NCBI RefSeq assembly: GCF_003112575.1
Contig: NZ_BEWC01000008.1
Location: 1 to 64,000, forward strand
Reading direction: 5' to 3'
DNA length: 64,000 nt
Source: Streptomyces ardesiacus
Lineage (GTDB): Bacteria > Actinomycetota > Actinomycetes > Streptomycetales > Streptomycetaceae
The first letter of the stretch is position 1; each line of letters starts with the position of its first letter. The notes beneath the pieces were generated by a model. That model made no database searches. It was not told the origin of the DNA and saw only the letters and a list, made by a program, of their open reading frames with translations. Positions 28,297-36,518 of the stretch are shown here, in pieces. The translations under genes and the position numbers were made by a program.

Positions 28297-28983
28297 TCAG
28301 CGGGCCGCCAGGTAGTCGGGCAGCGCGGTGCCGGGGGCCAGGCCGGGGTCGGCGACCGGGGCCTCGTACCCCTTGCGCAGCGGGACCAGGCCGGCCCAGT
28401 GCGGGAGGGCGAGATCCTCCGGTTCGTCGTTGACCCCGCCGGTGCGGAGCTTGGCGGAGACCTCGTCCAGGTCGAGGCGGATCACGGCGGTGGCGGCCAG
28501 CTCCTTCTTGTTCGCCGGCCGGGAATCGCGGGAGCGGCCCGGGACGACGTGGTCGACCAGGGCGTCCAGGGCCGTGCGCCGCTCCTCGGGGTCCGTCACC
28601 TCGTACGCCGTGCCGTGCACCACCACCGAGCGGTAGTTGATGGAGTGGTGGAAGGCCGAGCGGGCCAGCACCAGGGCGTCCACGTGCGTCACCGTCAGGC
28701 ACACCGGCAGCCCCGGGTCGGCCGCGCCGGTCATCCGCAGCGGGCGCGAACCGGTCGAACCGTGCACGTAGAGCCGCTCGCCGACCCGGCCGTACAGCGT
28801 CGGGAGGACCACCGGGGCGCCGTCGCGGACGAAGCCGAGATGGCAGACGTACCCCTCGTCGAGTATCGCGTGCACCAGCTCCCTGTCGTACGCGGCCCGG
28901 TCGGGGGCGCGGGTGGGGACCGTGCGGTTCGTGGGCGGGTAGGTGTCGGTCGGCTGCGGCGGCGTCCCCGCGGTCCCCTGCAT
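28297..28983 (-). CDS. PPOX / Nim-like FMN-binding split-barrel protein
   Basis: A 228-residue protein of the pyridoxamine 5'-phosphate oxidase-like split barrel: the YVCHLGFVRDGAPVVLPTLYGRV strand set, GSTGSRPL, and AFHHSINYRSVVVHGTA. Relatives include nitroimidazole-reductase NimA-like and F420- or FMN-dependent reductases. It is transcribed divergently from a MocR regulator gene with a shared palindrome, so it is the likely MocR target. ATG 28983 has GGAGAA upstream; ATG 28995 is an alternative that abuts the palindrome. Confidence 0.85.
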   Translation of the reverse strand: MQGTAGTPPQPTDTYPPTNRTVPTRAPDRAAYDRELVHAILDEGYVCHLGFVRDGAPVVLPTLYGRVGERLYVHGSTGSRPLRMTGAADPGLPVCLTVTHVDALVLARSAFHHSINYRSVVVHGTAYEVTDPEERRTALDALVDHVVPGRSRDSRPANKKELAATAVIRLDLDEVSAKLRTGGVNDEPEDLALPHWAGLVPLRKGYEAPVADPGLAPGTALPDYLAAR

Positions 28984-28995
28984 GGCGTTCTCCAT

Positions 28996-29007
28996 TGCAC
29001 TAGTGCA
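28996..29007. promoter_or_regulatory. 12-bp palindrome in the MocR/PPOX divergent promoter
   Basis: TGCACTAGTGCA is perfectly symmetric and lies between the two divergent starts, overlapping the probable -10 region CATAAT (29006-29011) of the MocR gene. Likely MocR operator. Confidence 0.7.
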
Positions 29008-29018
29008 TAATCTTCTTT

Positions 29019-30356
29019 GTGCTAGGAGAGTATCGGATCACGGGACGGGGCGCAGCGGAGATTTCCGCGAGCGTCGAGCGCGCGGTGGGCTCGGGAGAAC
29101 TGGAACCGGGGCAACCGCTGCCGCCGATGCGGGAGTTGGCGCAGCAGCTGGGGGTGAACCCGAACACCGTCGCCGCCGCCTACCGCACCCTGCGCGAACG
29201 GGGCGTCATCGAGACGGCCGGGCGGCGGGGCAGCCGGGTGCGAGCGAGGCCGGCCACCACCGGGCGGGAGTTCATCCGCGTCGAGGTGCCCGAGGGGGTG
29301 CGCGACCTGTCCGACGGCAACCCGGACCCGGCCCTGCTGCCCGCCCTGGGTCCGGTGTTCGCCGCGGCGGCGGAGCAGGGCGACCGCGAACCGGTGCTGT
29401 ACGGGCAGGCGCCCGTCGATCCGGAACTGGCCCGCGTCGCCCGCGCCGGACTGGACGCCGACGGAGTGCCGGACGGGCCCGTGGCGGTGACGTCCGGCTC
29501 GCTGGACGCGATGGAGCGGGTCCTCGCCGCCCATCTCAAGCCCGGGGACGCCGTCGCCGTCGAGGATCCGGGCTGGGGCAGCCTCCTCGACCTGGTGCCC
29601 GCCCTCGGCCTGCGCACGGTCGCCGTCCGGGTCGACGACCAGGGGCCGCTGCCCGAGGACGTGCGCCGGGTCCTCGCGGCCGGGGCCCGCGCCCTGGTCG
29701 TCACGGACCGCGCGCAGAACCCGACGGGTGCGGCGGTGGGCGCGGCACGCGCGCGTGCCCTGCGGTCCGTGCTGCGCGAGCACCCCGGGACCCTGCTCAT
29801 CGAGGACGACCACGGCCACGGCATCGTCGACCTCCCGCTGCACCCCCTCGCCGGTACGACCCGGCAGTGGGCCTTCGTCCGTTCCGCCGCCAAGGCATGC
29901 GGCCCCGACCTGCGGCTCGCCGTGCTCACCGGCGACCCCGTCACGCTCGACCGGGTGCGGGGACGGCAGCGGCTCGGCCCCGGCTGGGTCAGCCGCATCG
30001 CCCAGCGGGCCGTGACCCGGCTGTGGGCGGACGGCACGGTGGAGGCCCGCGCGGTGGCGGGGGTGTACGGGCGGCGCCGGGACGCGCTCATCGGTGCCCT
30101 CGCGGAGCACGGGGTCGCCGGGCACGGGCGCAGCGGCCTGAACGTGTGGATCCCGGTGCCGGACGAGACCGGCGCCGTCGCCCGGCTCCTGCACGCCGGC
30201 TGGGCCGTGGCCCCCGGAGCCCGCTTCCGGCTGGGCAGCCCGCCCGGCATCAGGATCACCGTCTCGGCGCTCGGGGAGGACGAGTGCGTGCCGCTGGCGG
30301 CGGCGGTCGCGGCGGCGGTGGGCCCGGGGACGGGGCCGCCGCGGAGCCATGTCTGA
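29019..30356 (+). CDS. MocR-type regulator (GntR helix-turn-helix fused to aminotransferase fold)
   Basis: A 445-residue fusion. A GntR winged helix (residues 8-75, with LPPMRELAQQLGVNPNTVAAAY) is joined to a class I aminotransferase-like domain (about 95-435). The PLP lysine is K292 in RSAAKAC, and the NPTG and EDDHGHG motifs are present, so PLP binding is plausible. MocR proteins sense PLP or amino compounds and act on divergent neighbours, here the PPOX gene. GTG 29019 lies seven bases behind CATAAT, so it is probably leaderless. Confidence 0.92.
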   Translation: MLGEYRITGRGAAEISASVERAVGSGELEPGQPLPPMRELAQQLGVNPNTVAAAYRTLRERGVIETAGRRGSRVRARPATTGREFIRVEVPEGVRDLSDGNPDPALLPALGPVFAAAAEQGDREPVLYGQAPVDPELARVARAGLDADGVPDGPVAVTSGSLDAMERVLAAHLKPGDAVAVEDPGWGSLLDLVPALGLRTVAVRVDDQGPLPEDVRRVLAAGARALVVTDRAQNPTGAAVGAARARALRSVLREHPGTLLIEDDHGHGIVDLPLHPLAGTTRQWAFVRSAAKACGPDLRLAVLTGDPVTLDRVRGRQRLGPGWVSRIAQRAVTRLWADGTVEARAVAGVYGRRRDALIGALAEHGVAGHGRSGLNVWIPVPDETGAVARLLHAGWAVAPGARFRLGSPPGIRITVSALGEDECVPLAAAVAAAVGPGTGPPRSHV

Positions 30357-30629
30357 GCGGCCCCGGTTCACCCCCGGGCCGCGGTCCTTGCCGTAACGGT
30401 GCCGGCGGCCCCGCCGCCCGGGCCGCGCGGTTCCGCGGCGTGGCGCGCCGGGGCGGCGGGCGCGGCGGAGCCGTGGAACGCGACGCCGGGTGTGCGGCTG
30501 CCCGGCGCGGGCCGACGGAACCGGGCGGTTCACGGCTTCTCGCGCCGGCGCCCGAGGGCGCTTCGGCCGGGGCGGCCCCCGCCCGTGAGCCGTCGCGGGG
30601 TGCGGAGCGGCCCTGGCCCCTGGTCCTCC

Positions 30630-31619
30630 TCAGGCGCGCGCCCTCTCCCGCACCCCCGCCGCCCGGGGACTCGCTGCGGGGGCGGTGCCGCCCCGGTCGG
30701 TCCTGGGCCGGGACTGGGTCAGGGCCGCCCCGGCGAGGACGATTGCGGCGCCCACCGGCGTCGACCAGGACAGCGACTCGCCGAGGAGCGCGACGCCCGC
30801 CGCCGTGGCGATGACCGGGGTGAAGTAGGTGACCATCTGGGCCGTCGTCGGACCGACCTCGGCGACCAGGTCGTACTGAATCAGGAAGGCGAGCCCGGTG
30901 CCGACCACGCCCAGGGCCGCCACCGCCAGCAGCGGCAGCACCGGGAAGACGGCCGGGACCGAGGTGAAGACCGGGGTCACGACGGCCAGTTGCAGTGTGG
31001 CCAGGCCCAACTGGGCGCCGGTCAGCGAGAGGTGGGAGTGGCGCGAGCCGGCCAGGGTGCGGCGGACGTAGATCCAGCCGACCGGATAGCTGAGCGAGGC
31101 CAGCAGGGCCAGCGCGGTGCCCGTGACGTCGAGGCCGTGGAAGCCCTGCCAGACGCCCAGCACCGTCAGGACGCCGAGGAAGCCGATGCCGAGTCCGGCC
31201 ACCCGGCGCCGCGTGGGCCGGTCCTCGGACAGCGCGACCAGCGACAGGGCCATGCCCCACAGCGGCGAGGTCGCGTTGCAGATGCCGGCGAGCGACGACG
31301 GGATGGTCAGCTCCGAGAAGGCGAACAGGGAGAACGGCAGCGCGTTGAGGAGGAACCCGGCGACCGTCAGGTGCAGCCACGTCCACGCCCCGCGCGGAAG
31401 CCGTTCCCGCTTCACCGCCATCGCCGCCGCGACCACCGCCGTACCGAAGGCGAGCCGTCCGAGCGTCACCTGGAACGGGGCGAAACTCTCGGTGCCCACC
31501 TTCATGAAGAGGAAGCTGAAACCCCACACGAGGGAGAGGACCGCGAAGCGCAGCCGCCAGTCGAAGACGCGGCGGGGTGCGGAGGGAACGGAGCCGGAGG
31601 AGGACGGGACGCTGCTCAT
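30630..31619 (-). CDS. EamA-family (DMT) transporter divergent from LysR
   Basis: A 329-residue membrane protein with ten helices and two EamA domains, starting RLRFAVLSLVWGFSFLFMKVG; it is followed by an Arg-rich cytoplasmic tail. RhtA/YdcZ-like members export amino acids or toxic metabolites. ATG 31619 is chosen; CATCGT seven bases upstream may be its -10 box. The divergent LysR gene 75 bases away is the probable regulator. Confidence 0.88.
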   Translation of the reverse strand: MSSVPSSSGSVPSAPRRVFDWRLRFAVLSLVWGFSFLFMKVGTESFAPFQVTLGRLAFGTAVVAAAMAVKRERLPRGAWTWLHLTVAGFLLNALPFSLFAFSELTIPSSLAGICNATSPLWGMALSLVALSEDRPTRRRVAGLGIGFLGVLTVLGVWQGFHGLDVTGTALALLASLSYPVGWIYVRRTLAGSRHSHLSLTGAQLGLATLQLAVVTPVFTSVPAVFPVLPLLAVAALGVVGTGLAFLIQYDLVAEVGPTTAQMVTYFTPVIATAAGVALLGESLSWSTPVGAAIVLAGAALTQSRPRTDRGGTAPAASPRAAGVRERARA

Positions 31620-31680
31620 GACCGCAACGATGCGGCACCCTTCCTCGTAGCACAATCGAGATTTCGCACCGGGTATCTCG

Positions 31681-31686
31681 TAGCAT
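31681..31686 (+). promoter_or_regulatory. -10 box TAGCAT for the leaderless LysR gene, with nearby inverted repeat
   Basis: TAGCAT ends seven bases before the ATG at 31694. Just upstream, CGAGAT (31658-31663) and ATCTCG (31675-31680) form a LysR-like inverted repeat, and CTCGTAGCA occurs twice as a direct repeat. Confidence 0.62.
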
Positions 31687-31693
31687 CGCTTAC

Positions 31694-32605
31694 ATGTTGA
31701 ACCTGGAGCGCCTGCGGACCCTCGACGCCCTCGCCCGGCACGGCTCGGTCAGCGGTGCCGCCGCCGGCCTGCACATCACCACGTCGGCCGTCTCCCAGCA
31801 GATGGCCAAGCTGGAGCGCGAAGCCGGACAGCGGCTCCTCGCCAAGAACGGGCGCGGCGTCCGCCTCACGGACGCCGGCCGGCTGCTCGCCGAACACGCG
31901 GCCCGCATCCTGTCCCAGGTCGAGCTGGCCCAGGCCGACCTGGAGGCGCAGCGCGGCCAGGTGGCCGGCGAACTGAGGCTGTCGGCGTTCCCCACCGCGG
32001 CCCGCGGACTCTTCCCCGCCGCACTGGCCGCCCTGCGTGCCGAGCACCCCGCGCTGCGCGTCCGCTCCTCGGAACTGGAACCGGAGCGCGGGATCAGCGG
32101 AGTGGTGCGCGGCGACCTGGACCTGGCGGTCGTGCTCGACTGGTACAACAAGCCGATCCCACTGCCCGACGGCCTGGTCAAGGCGCCCCTCCTCGACGAC
32201 CCCGCCGACGTCGCCCTGCCGGCCGGACACCGGCTCGCGGGCCGGGACGAGGTGGACCTCGCCGAGTTCGCCGAGGACGAGTGGATCACCTGGGGCGAGG
32301 GCGAGTTCTGCCACGAGTGGCTGATGTTCACGCTGCGCTCGAAGGGCATCGAGCCGATCGTCGGCCACCGCGCCGCCGAGACCCACACCCAGCTCGGGCT
32401 GGTGGCCGCGGGGCTCGGCGTGTGCATCGCCCCGCTGCTCGGCCGTCACCCGATGCCGGCCGAGGTCGTCACCGTGCCGCTCAAGCAGCGGGTGCGCCGG
32501 CACGTGTACGTCGTCTGGCGCGCCGACGCCGACCGCCGCCCGTCGATCCGGGCGGCGGTGGACGCCCTGCGGGCGACGGCCACGGAGGTGGACCGGGCCG
32601 GGTGA
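31694..32605 (+). CDS. LysR-family transcriptional regulator
   Basis: A 303-residue protein: helix-turn-helix at residues 1-65 (LNLERLRTLDALARHGSVSG, TTSAVSQQMAKLE) and a periplasmic-binding-like effector domain (about 90-295) with GEFCHEWLMF and LGLVAAGLGVCIAP. It is ArgP/IciA-like in its start. It lies divergent to an EamA exporter, a classic LysE/ArgP-type layout in which the regulator senses the exported amino acid. The inverted repeat in the shared promoter is a candidate binding site. Confidence 0.93.
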   Translation: MLNLERLRTLDALARHGSVSGAAAGLHITTSAVSQQMAKLEREAGQRLLAKNGRGVRLTDAGRLLAEHAARILSQVELAQADLEAQRGQVAGELRLSAFPTAARGLFPAALAALRAEHPALRVRSSELEPERGISGVVRGDLDLAVVLDWYNKPIPLPDGLVKAPLLDDPADVALPAGHRLAGRDEVDLAEFAEDEWITWGEGEFCHEWLMFTLRSKGIEPIVGHRAAETHTQLGLVAAGLGVCIAPLLGRHPMPAEVVTVPLKQRVRRHVYVVWRADADRRPSIRAAVDALRATATEVDRAG

Positions 32606-32620
32606 ACCGGACGCTCCCGG

Positions 32621-32656
32621 CCGGTGCCGGTGCCGGTGCCGGTGCCGGTGCCGGTT
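32621..32656. repeat. Hexanucleotide tandem repeat (CCGGTG)5
   Basis: Five exact CCGGTG units plus a sixth with one change, between the LysR stop and the Rieske gene. Non-coding and a likely slippage-variable locus. Confidence 0.85.
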
Positions 32657-32739
32657 CGGGTGGCGGCGACGACCGCCGGAGGGACACCCACGGCCCGCCG
32701 GGGCTCAGCGTGATCCGGCGCCCGGGCGCCCCGTCATGG

Positions 32740-33237
32740 TCATCCGGCCAGCCGGATCGAGTCCCCGCTGACCGTGAGCCGCACGGCGGGCAGCGGCTTG
32801 GTCGCGGGGCCGCTCTGCACACTGCCGTCGGTGATCGAGAAGTTGCTGTTGTGGCAGGGGCAGTTGATGACCCCGTCGGCCACGCTCTTCACCGCGCAGC
32901 CCTGGTGGGTGCAGGTGGCCGAGAACGCCTTGAACTCGCCCGCCGCGGGCTGGGTGACCACCACCTTCTGGTCGGGGAAGACCTTTCCGCCGCCCTCGGG
33001 GATGTCGGCGGTCGCCGCGAGCGCCGGCCCCGCCCCGGCGTTCTCGCCGCCGCCCGAACCGCCGCTTCCCGCCTCCTGTGAGGCGGAGCCGGAGGGCGTG
33101 GTGCCGGTGTCGCCCGAGGCGTCGTCGTCCGCGTCCGAGCAGGCGGCCAGCACGGCGGTGAGCCCCGCCGCTCCGGCCGCCGCCACGACGGTGCGCCGGG
33201 CCGGTCCCGCTGCGGGATGAAACGGTGCGCTGGTCAT
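32740..33237 (-). CDS. Exported Rieske [2Fe-2S] lipoprotein
   Basis: A 165-residue protein with a Tat-type signal (RR at 14-15 before a hydrophobic stretch) and a lipobox LAAC ending at C33. A Ser/Gly linker (34-75) is followed by a Rieske domain: cluster ligands C109, H111, C126 and H129 in CTHQGC and CPCHNS, with the C114-C128 disulfide pair. It is short and carries no oxygenase or cytochrome partner nearby, so it is an electron carrier or sensor at the outer membrane face with unknown partner. Tat export fits cofactor loading before export. ATG 33237. Confidence 0.92.
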   Translation of the reverse strand: MTSAPFHPAAGPARRTVVAAAGAAGLTAVLAACSDADDDASGDTGTTPSGSASQEAGSGGSGGGENAGAGPALAATADIPEGGGKVFPDQKVVVTQPAAGEFKAFSATCTHQGCAVKSVADGVINCPCHNSNFSITDGSVQSGPATKPLPAVRLTVSGDSIRLAG

Positions 33238-33418
33238 GCTGGAAGTTCCCTTCCGGGGGGAGGCGTGGTGGTCTGCAGAGAGGTACGGCCCCGTGACACG
33301 TGCTGTTCAGACCGTGCCGAGATGCTGTCGGGCCGGCGGTCGGGCGGGCGTAAGACACGGCTGTCGATTCGCTGTCGGCCGTCCACCGGCCAGGCGCCCG
33401 GCACGCGTGCCACGCCGG

Positions 33419-33424
33419 TAACCT
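33419..33424 (+). promoter_or_regulatory. -10 box TAACCT for the leaderless HipA-like gene
   Basis: TAACCT ends six bases before the ATG at 33431. Confidence 0.62.
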
Positions 33425-33430
33425 GGGGCG

Positions 33431-34195
33431 ATGCTCAAGGAAGTCATCGCCACCCGCTACATCACGCCGTTGCGTGAGGGCGGCTCGCTGCCGGGCCTCG
33501 TCGAGGGCGACGACCTCGGGACCTACGTCCTGAAGTTCACCGGCGCGGGACAGGGCCGCAAGACCCTCGTCGCCGAGGTGGTCTGCGGCGAGCTCGCCCG
33601 CCGACTGGGCTTCAGGGTGCCGCGGCTGGTGACCGTCGACCTCGACCCGGTGCTCGGCCTCGGCGAACCCGACCAGCAGGTCCAGGAGTTGCTCAAGTCC
33701 AGCGGCGGCACCAACCTCGGCATGGACTTCCTCTCCGGCGCGCTGGGGTTCGACCCGCTCGCCTTCGAGGTGAGCGCCGAGGAGGCCGGACGGATCGTCT
33801 GGTTCGACGCGCTGGTCAACAACGTCGACCGCTCCTGGCGCAACCCCAACCTGCTGCGCCTGCACGGCGAGACGTGGCTCATCGACCACGGCGCCACCAT
33901 GATCTGGCACCACAACTGGCCCGGCGCCGAGGCCTCCGCCGCCCGCCCCTACGCCGCCGCCGACCACGCACTCGCCCGCTTCGCGCCGGACGTCCGCTCG
34001 GCCGCCGCCGCGCTCGCGCCCCTGGTCACCGGGGAACTCCTCGCCGAGGTCACATCCGAGATCCCGGACGTCTGGCTGCGGGACGAGCCCGGCTTCGCCA
34101 CGCCCGACGACCTCCGCAGGGCCTACGCGGCGCCCCTGCTCGCGCGGGCCGCCACGATCCACGAACGCATCGAGTGGAGCAAGGGGGAGGGGTGA
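33431..34195 (+). CDS. Minimal HipA-family kinase-like protein
   Basis: A 254-residue protein resembling the C-terminal kinase core of HipA, with the catalytic segment FDALVNNVDRSWRNPN (Asp in NVDR, Asn in RNPN) and a metal-binding IDHG. HipA toxins are about 440 residues with an extra N-terminal subdomain, which is absent here. HipA kinases phosphorylate glutamyl- or tryptophanyl-tRNA synthetase. No HipB-like DNA-binding antitoxin is adjacent; instead a DUF3037 gene overlaps its stop by four bases. Leaderless start behind TAACCT. Confidence 0.82.
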   Translation: MLKEVIATRYITPLREGGSLPGLVEGDDLGTYVLKFTGAGQGRKTLVAEVVCGELARRLGFRVPRLVTVDLDPVLGLGEPDQQVQELLKSSGGTNLGMDFLSGALGFDPLAFEVSAEEAGRIVWFDALVNNVDRSWRNPNLLRLHGETWLIDHGATMIWHHNWPGAEASAARPYAAADHALARFAPDVRSAAAALAPLVTGELLAEVTSEIPDVWLRDEPGFATPDDLRRAYAAPLLARAATIHERIEWSKGEG

Positions 34196-34575
34196 ACGAC
34201 CGCCACGTCTTCGAGTACGCGCTGCTGCGCGTCGTACCCCGGATCGAGCGCGGCGAGTGTGTCAACGCCGGCGTCCTCGTCTACTGCCGGGCCAAGTCCT
34301 ACGTCGGTGCCCGCACCCACCTCGACGAGGGCAGGCTGCTCGCCCTGGACCCACGGGCGGACCTGGCCGGGGTGCGTGCGGCGCTGCGTGCCGTGGAGGG
34401 GGTGTGCGCCGGCGGGGACGCGGCGGGCCAGGCGGCCGAGGACGACCCCGGCCGCCGGTTCCGCTGGCTCATCGCGCCCCGTTCGACCGTCGTCCAGCCC
34501 GGCCCCGTCCACACCGGCCTCACCACCGACCCGGCCGCCGAGACGGAACGGCTCCTGGACCTGCTGGTGCGGTAG
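34192..34575 (+). CDS. DUF3037 protein paired with the HipA-like kinase
   Basis: A 127-residue soluble protein of the DUF3037 family, with FEYALLRVVPRIERGECVNAGVLVYC at its start and FRWLIAPRST in the C-terminal half. The GTG overlaps the kinase stop (GTGA) and has GGGGGAGG upstream, so the two are co-translated. The pair recurs in bacteria (from memory), but no function is established. It could be the kinase's partner, substrate or inhibitor. Confidence 0.82.
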   Translation: MNDRHVFEYALLRVVPRIERGECVNAGVLVYCRAKSYVGARTHLDEGRLLALDPRADLAGVRAALRAVEGVCAGGDAAGQAAEDDPGRRFRWLIAPRSTVVQPGPVHTGLTTDPAAETERLLDLLVR

Positions 34576-34619
34576 GCCCGCCGGACGGCCGGACGGCGCG
34601 CTGACCGAGTGCCACCGCC

Positions 34620-35453
34620 TCAGGTGCGGCGGCGACGGCGGATCACGAAGCCCGTCGCGAGCGCCGCCCCGGTCACGAAGCTCAGGCCGATGGCGATGTC
34701 CCAGTCGCTGGGTCCGGTGCCCGAGGCGCCGCCCAGGCCGCCCTGGGTGCCGAGCGTGGGCGTCACGGCGGGGGAGGCCACGGGCGCCGGTGCGGTGACG
34801 GCCGGGGCCGGGGTGGCCGGACGCGGCAGGGAGGTCGCGGAGATCGTCGGTTCCCGCTCCTCGCGCGCGTGCGCCGCGCCGCCGCCCGCGCCGTCGCCGC
34901 CCTCCCCGACCTCGCGGATCCCGCCCTGGTCGAAGGAGCCCAGGCCGGAGGAGTGCGACGTCTCGGGCCGGTCCTGGTCGGGCCGGTCCTGGTCGTGGCG
35001 GCCGTCGTCGTGCCGGCCCTCGTCGATCCGGCCGGGGGCGAGACCGTCCGGCCGGACCTGGCCCGGCCCGCCGCCGTCGGACACATCCTCGCCCAGCCAT
35101 TCGTTGCCGAGCCCGCCTCCGTCGAGCCCGCCTCCGTCGTGGCGGCCCCCGTCGAGTCGGCTGTCGTCGAGTCGGCCGTCGTCGTGGCGGCCCCCGTCGA
35201 GTCGGCCGTCCTCGGACCGGCCCTCGCCCAGGGGGGCGGCGCCGGACGGGTCTTCGTGCGGGGCGTCCGGGCAGAGGGCGTCCGGGCGGCCCGGATCCCC
35301 GGTCAGCCCGATCGGGACCGCTTCCTGGTAGGTGAAGCTCCGGCAATCCTGTTCCAGCCCCGGGTCGAGGTCCCGGGCGGGTGCGGGGTCGGCCAGCGGC
35401 ACGATCGCGGCGATCGCGACGGCTATGCCTGCTGCACCGGTACGACGGCGCAT
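34620..35453 (-). CDS. Repeat-rich surface protein with C-terminal membrane anchor
   Basis: A 277-residue protein: N-terminal signal peptide (MRRRTGAAGIAVAIAAIVP), two Cys in the first mature segment, then about 100 residues of Asp/Gly/Arg/His-rich repeats (units like DGRHDDGRLD and DQDRPDQDRP), a Pro/Ala/Thr linker, one transmembrane helix near the end and a tail of five Arg. The sorting-type layout lacks an LPXTG motif, so it is membrane-anchored rather than sortase-linked. ATG 35453 follows AAGGAGG with a good gap. Function unknown. Confidence 0.72.
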   Translation of the reverse strand: MRRRTGAAGIAVAIAAIVPLADPAPARDLDPGLEQDCRSFTYQEAVPIGLTGDPGRPDALCPDAPHEDPSGAAPLGEGRSEDGRLDGGRHDDGRLDDSRLDGGRHDGGGLDGGGLGNEWLGEDVSDGGGPGQVRPDGLAPGRIDEGRHDDGRHDQDRPDQDRPETSHSSGLGSFDQGGIREVGEGGDGAGGGAAHAREEREPTISATSLPRPATPAPAVTAPAPVASPAVTPTLGTQGGLGGASGTGPSDWDIAIGLSFVTGAALATGFVIRRRRRT

Positions 35454-35603
35454 GGACGCCTCCTTTCCGGCCACGAGTGGCTCGCGCTTCGACGCTAGGG
35501 GCCAGGCGGCCCGGCGGCCCGCAGCGCTGAGCCGATCGGGCGACCGGGCCGGGGCGGCGGGCCGGAAGGGGCGGGTAATGGATCACACCGGCCCGGTGTC
35601 CCG

Positions 35604-35632
35604 TTGACACCGGGTGCCGGGGCTTCTAGCGT
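35604..35632 (+). promoter_or_regulatory. Strong vegetative promoter for the fabG operon
   Basis: TTGACA (35604-35609), 17 bases, TAGCGT (35627-35632): close to the HrdB consensus. Confidence 0.8.
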
Positions 35633-35650
35633 CACGTCTGCGGAAGGTAC

Positions 35651-35664
35651 TAAGCGGTCGCTCA
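35651..35664. promoter_or_regulatory. TetR-type operator downstream of the fabG promoter
   Basis: TAAGCG-GT-CGCTCA is an almost perfect inverted repeat (one mismatch) a few bases downstream of the expected transcription start. Sites of this form precede many actinobacterial fatty-acid and acyl-CoA genes and are bound by TetR regulators. Confidence 0.6.
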
Positions 35665-35719
35665 CCCACGGGCGTACGCTCCGCACGGGCCGCATCCCCA
35701 GGACGAGGAGAAGCAGCGA

Positions 35720-36481
35720 ATGTCCACCACTGAGCAGCGGGTCGCCGTCGTCACCGGAGCCGCGCGCGGCATCGGTGCCGCCACCGCCGTACGACTGGCC
35801 GCCGAGGGCCGCGCCGTCGCCGTCATCGACCTCGACGAGGCCGCCTGCAAGGACACCGTGGAGAAGATCACCGCGGCCGGCGGCAAGGCGATCGCGGTCG
35901 GCTGCGACGTCTCCGACGAGGCCCAGGTCGAGGCGGCCGTCGCGCGGATCGCCGAGGAGCTGGGCGCGCCGACGATCCTCGTCAACAACGCGGGCGTGCT
36001 GCGCGACAACCTGCTGTTCAAGATGAGCGTCTCCGACTGGGACACCGTCATGAACGTGCACCTGCGCGGCGCCTTCCTGATGTCCAAGGCCTGCCAGAAG
36101 CACATGGTGGACGCCAAGTTCGGCCGCATCGTCAACCTGTCCTCCTCCTCGGCGCTCGGCAACCGCGGCCAGGTCAACTACTCGGCCGCCAAGGCCGGTC
36201 TGCAGGGCTTCACCAAGACCCTGGCCAAGGAGCTGGGCAAGTTCGGCGTCACCGCCAACGCCGTCGCCCCCGGCTTCATCGCCACCGAGATGACCAAGGC
36301 CACGGCCGACCGCGTCGGCATGGGCTTCGAGGACTTCAAGGCCGCCGCCGCCACCCAGATCCCGGTCGCGCGCGTCGGCGAGCCCGACGACATCGCCAAC
36401 GCCATCGCCTTCTTCACCGGCGAGGCCGCCGGCTTCGTCTCCGGCCAGGTGCTCTACGTGGCCGGCGGGCCGCTCGACTAG
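35720..36481 (+). CDS. fabG: 3-oxoacyl-ACP reductase, SDR family
   Basis: A 253-residue NAD(P)H-dependent reductase with GAARGIG (about 13-19), NNAG, the catalytic Ser in NLSSSSA and Y-x3-K in YSAAK. Close to FabG in length and motifs; the KSTE-free active site and the VAGGPLD end fit a beta-ketoacyl reductase. It is one of several FabG paralogues expected in streptomycetes, and the one essential for fatty acid synthesis is normally in the fab cluster, so this copy is likely for acyl-CoA or secondary metabolism. It is first in an operon with the next SDR gene and is controlled by a strong promoter with a TetR-type site. Confidence 0.9.
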   Translation: MSTTEQRVAVVTGAARGIGAATAVRLAAEGRAVAVIDLDEAACKDTVEKITAAGGKAIAVGCDVSDEAQVEAAVARIAEELGAPTILVNNAGVLRDNLLFKMSVSDWDTVMNVHLRGAFLMSKACQKHMVDAKFGRIVNLSSSSALGNRGQVNYSAAKAGLQGFTKTLAKELGKFGVTANAVAPGFIATEMTKATADRVGMGFEDFKAAAATQIPVARVGEPDDIANAIAFFTGEAAGFVSGQVLYVAGGPLD

Positions 36482-36518
36482 GCGACACGGAGACCAGGAA
36501 CGGTTGGGGAACACTGAC

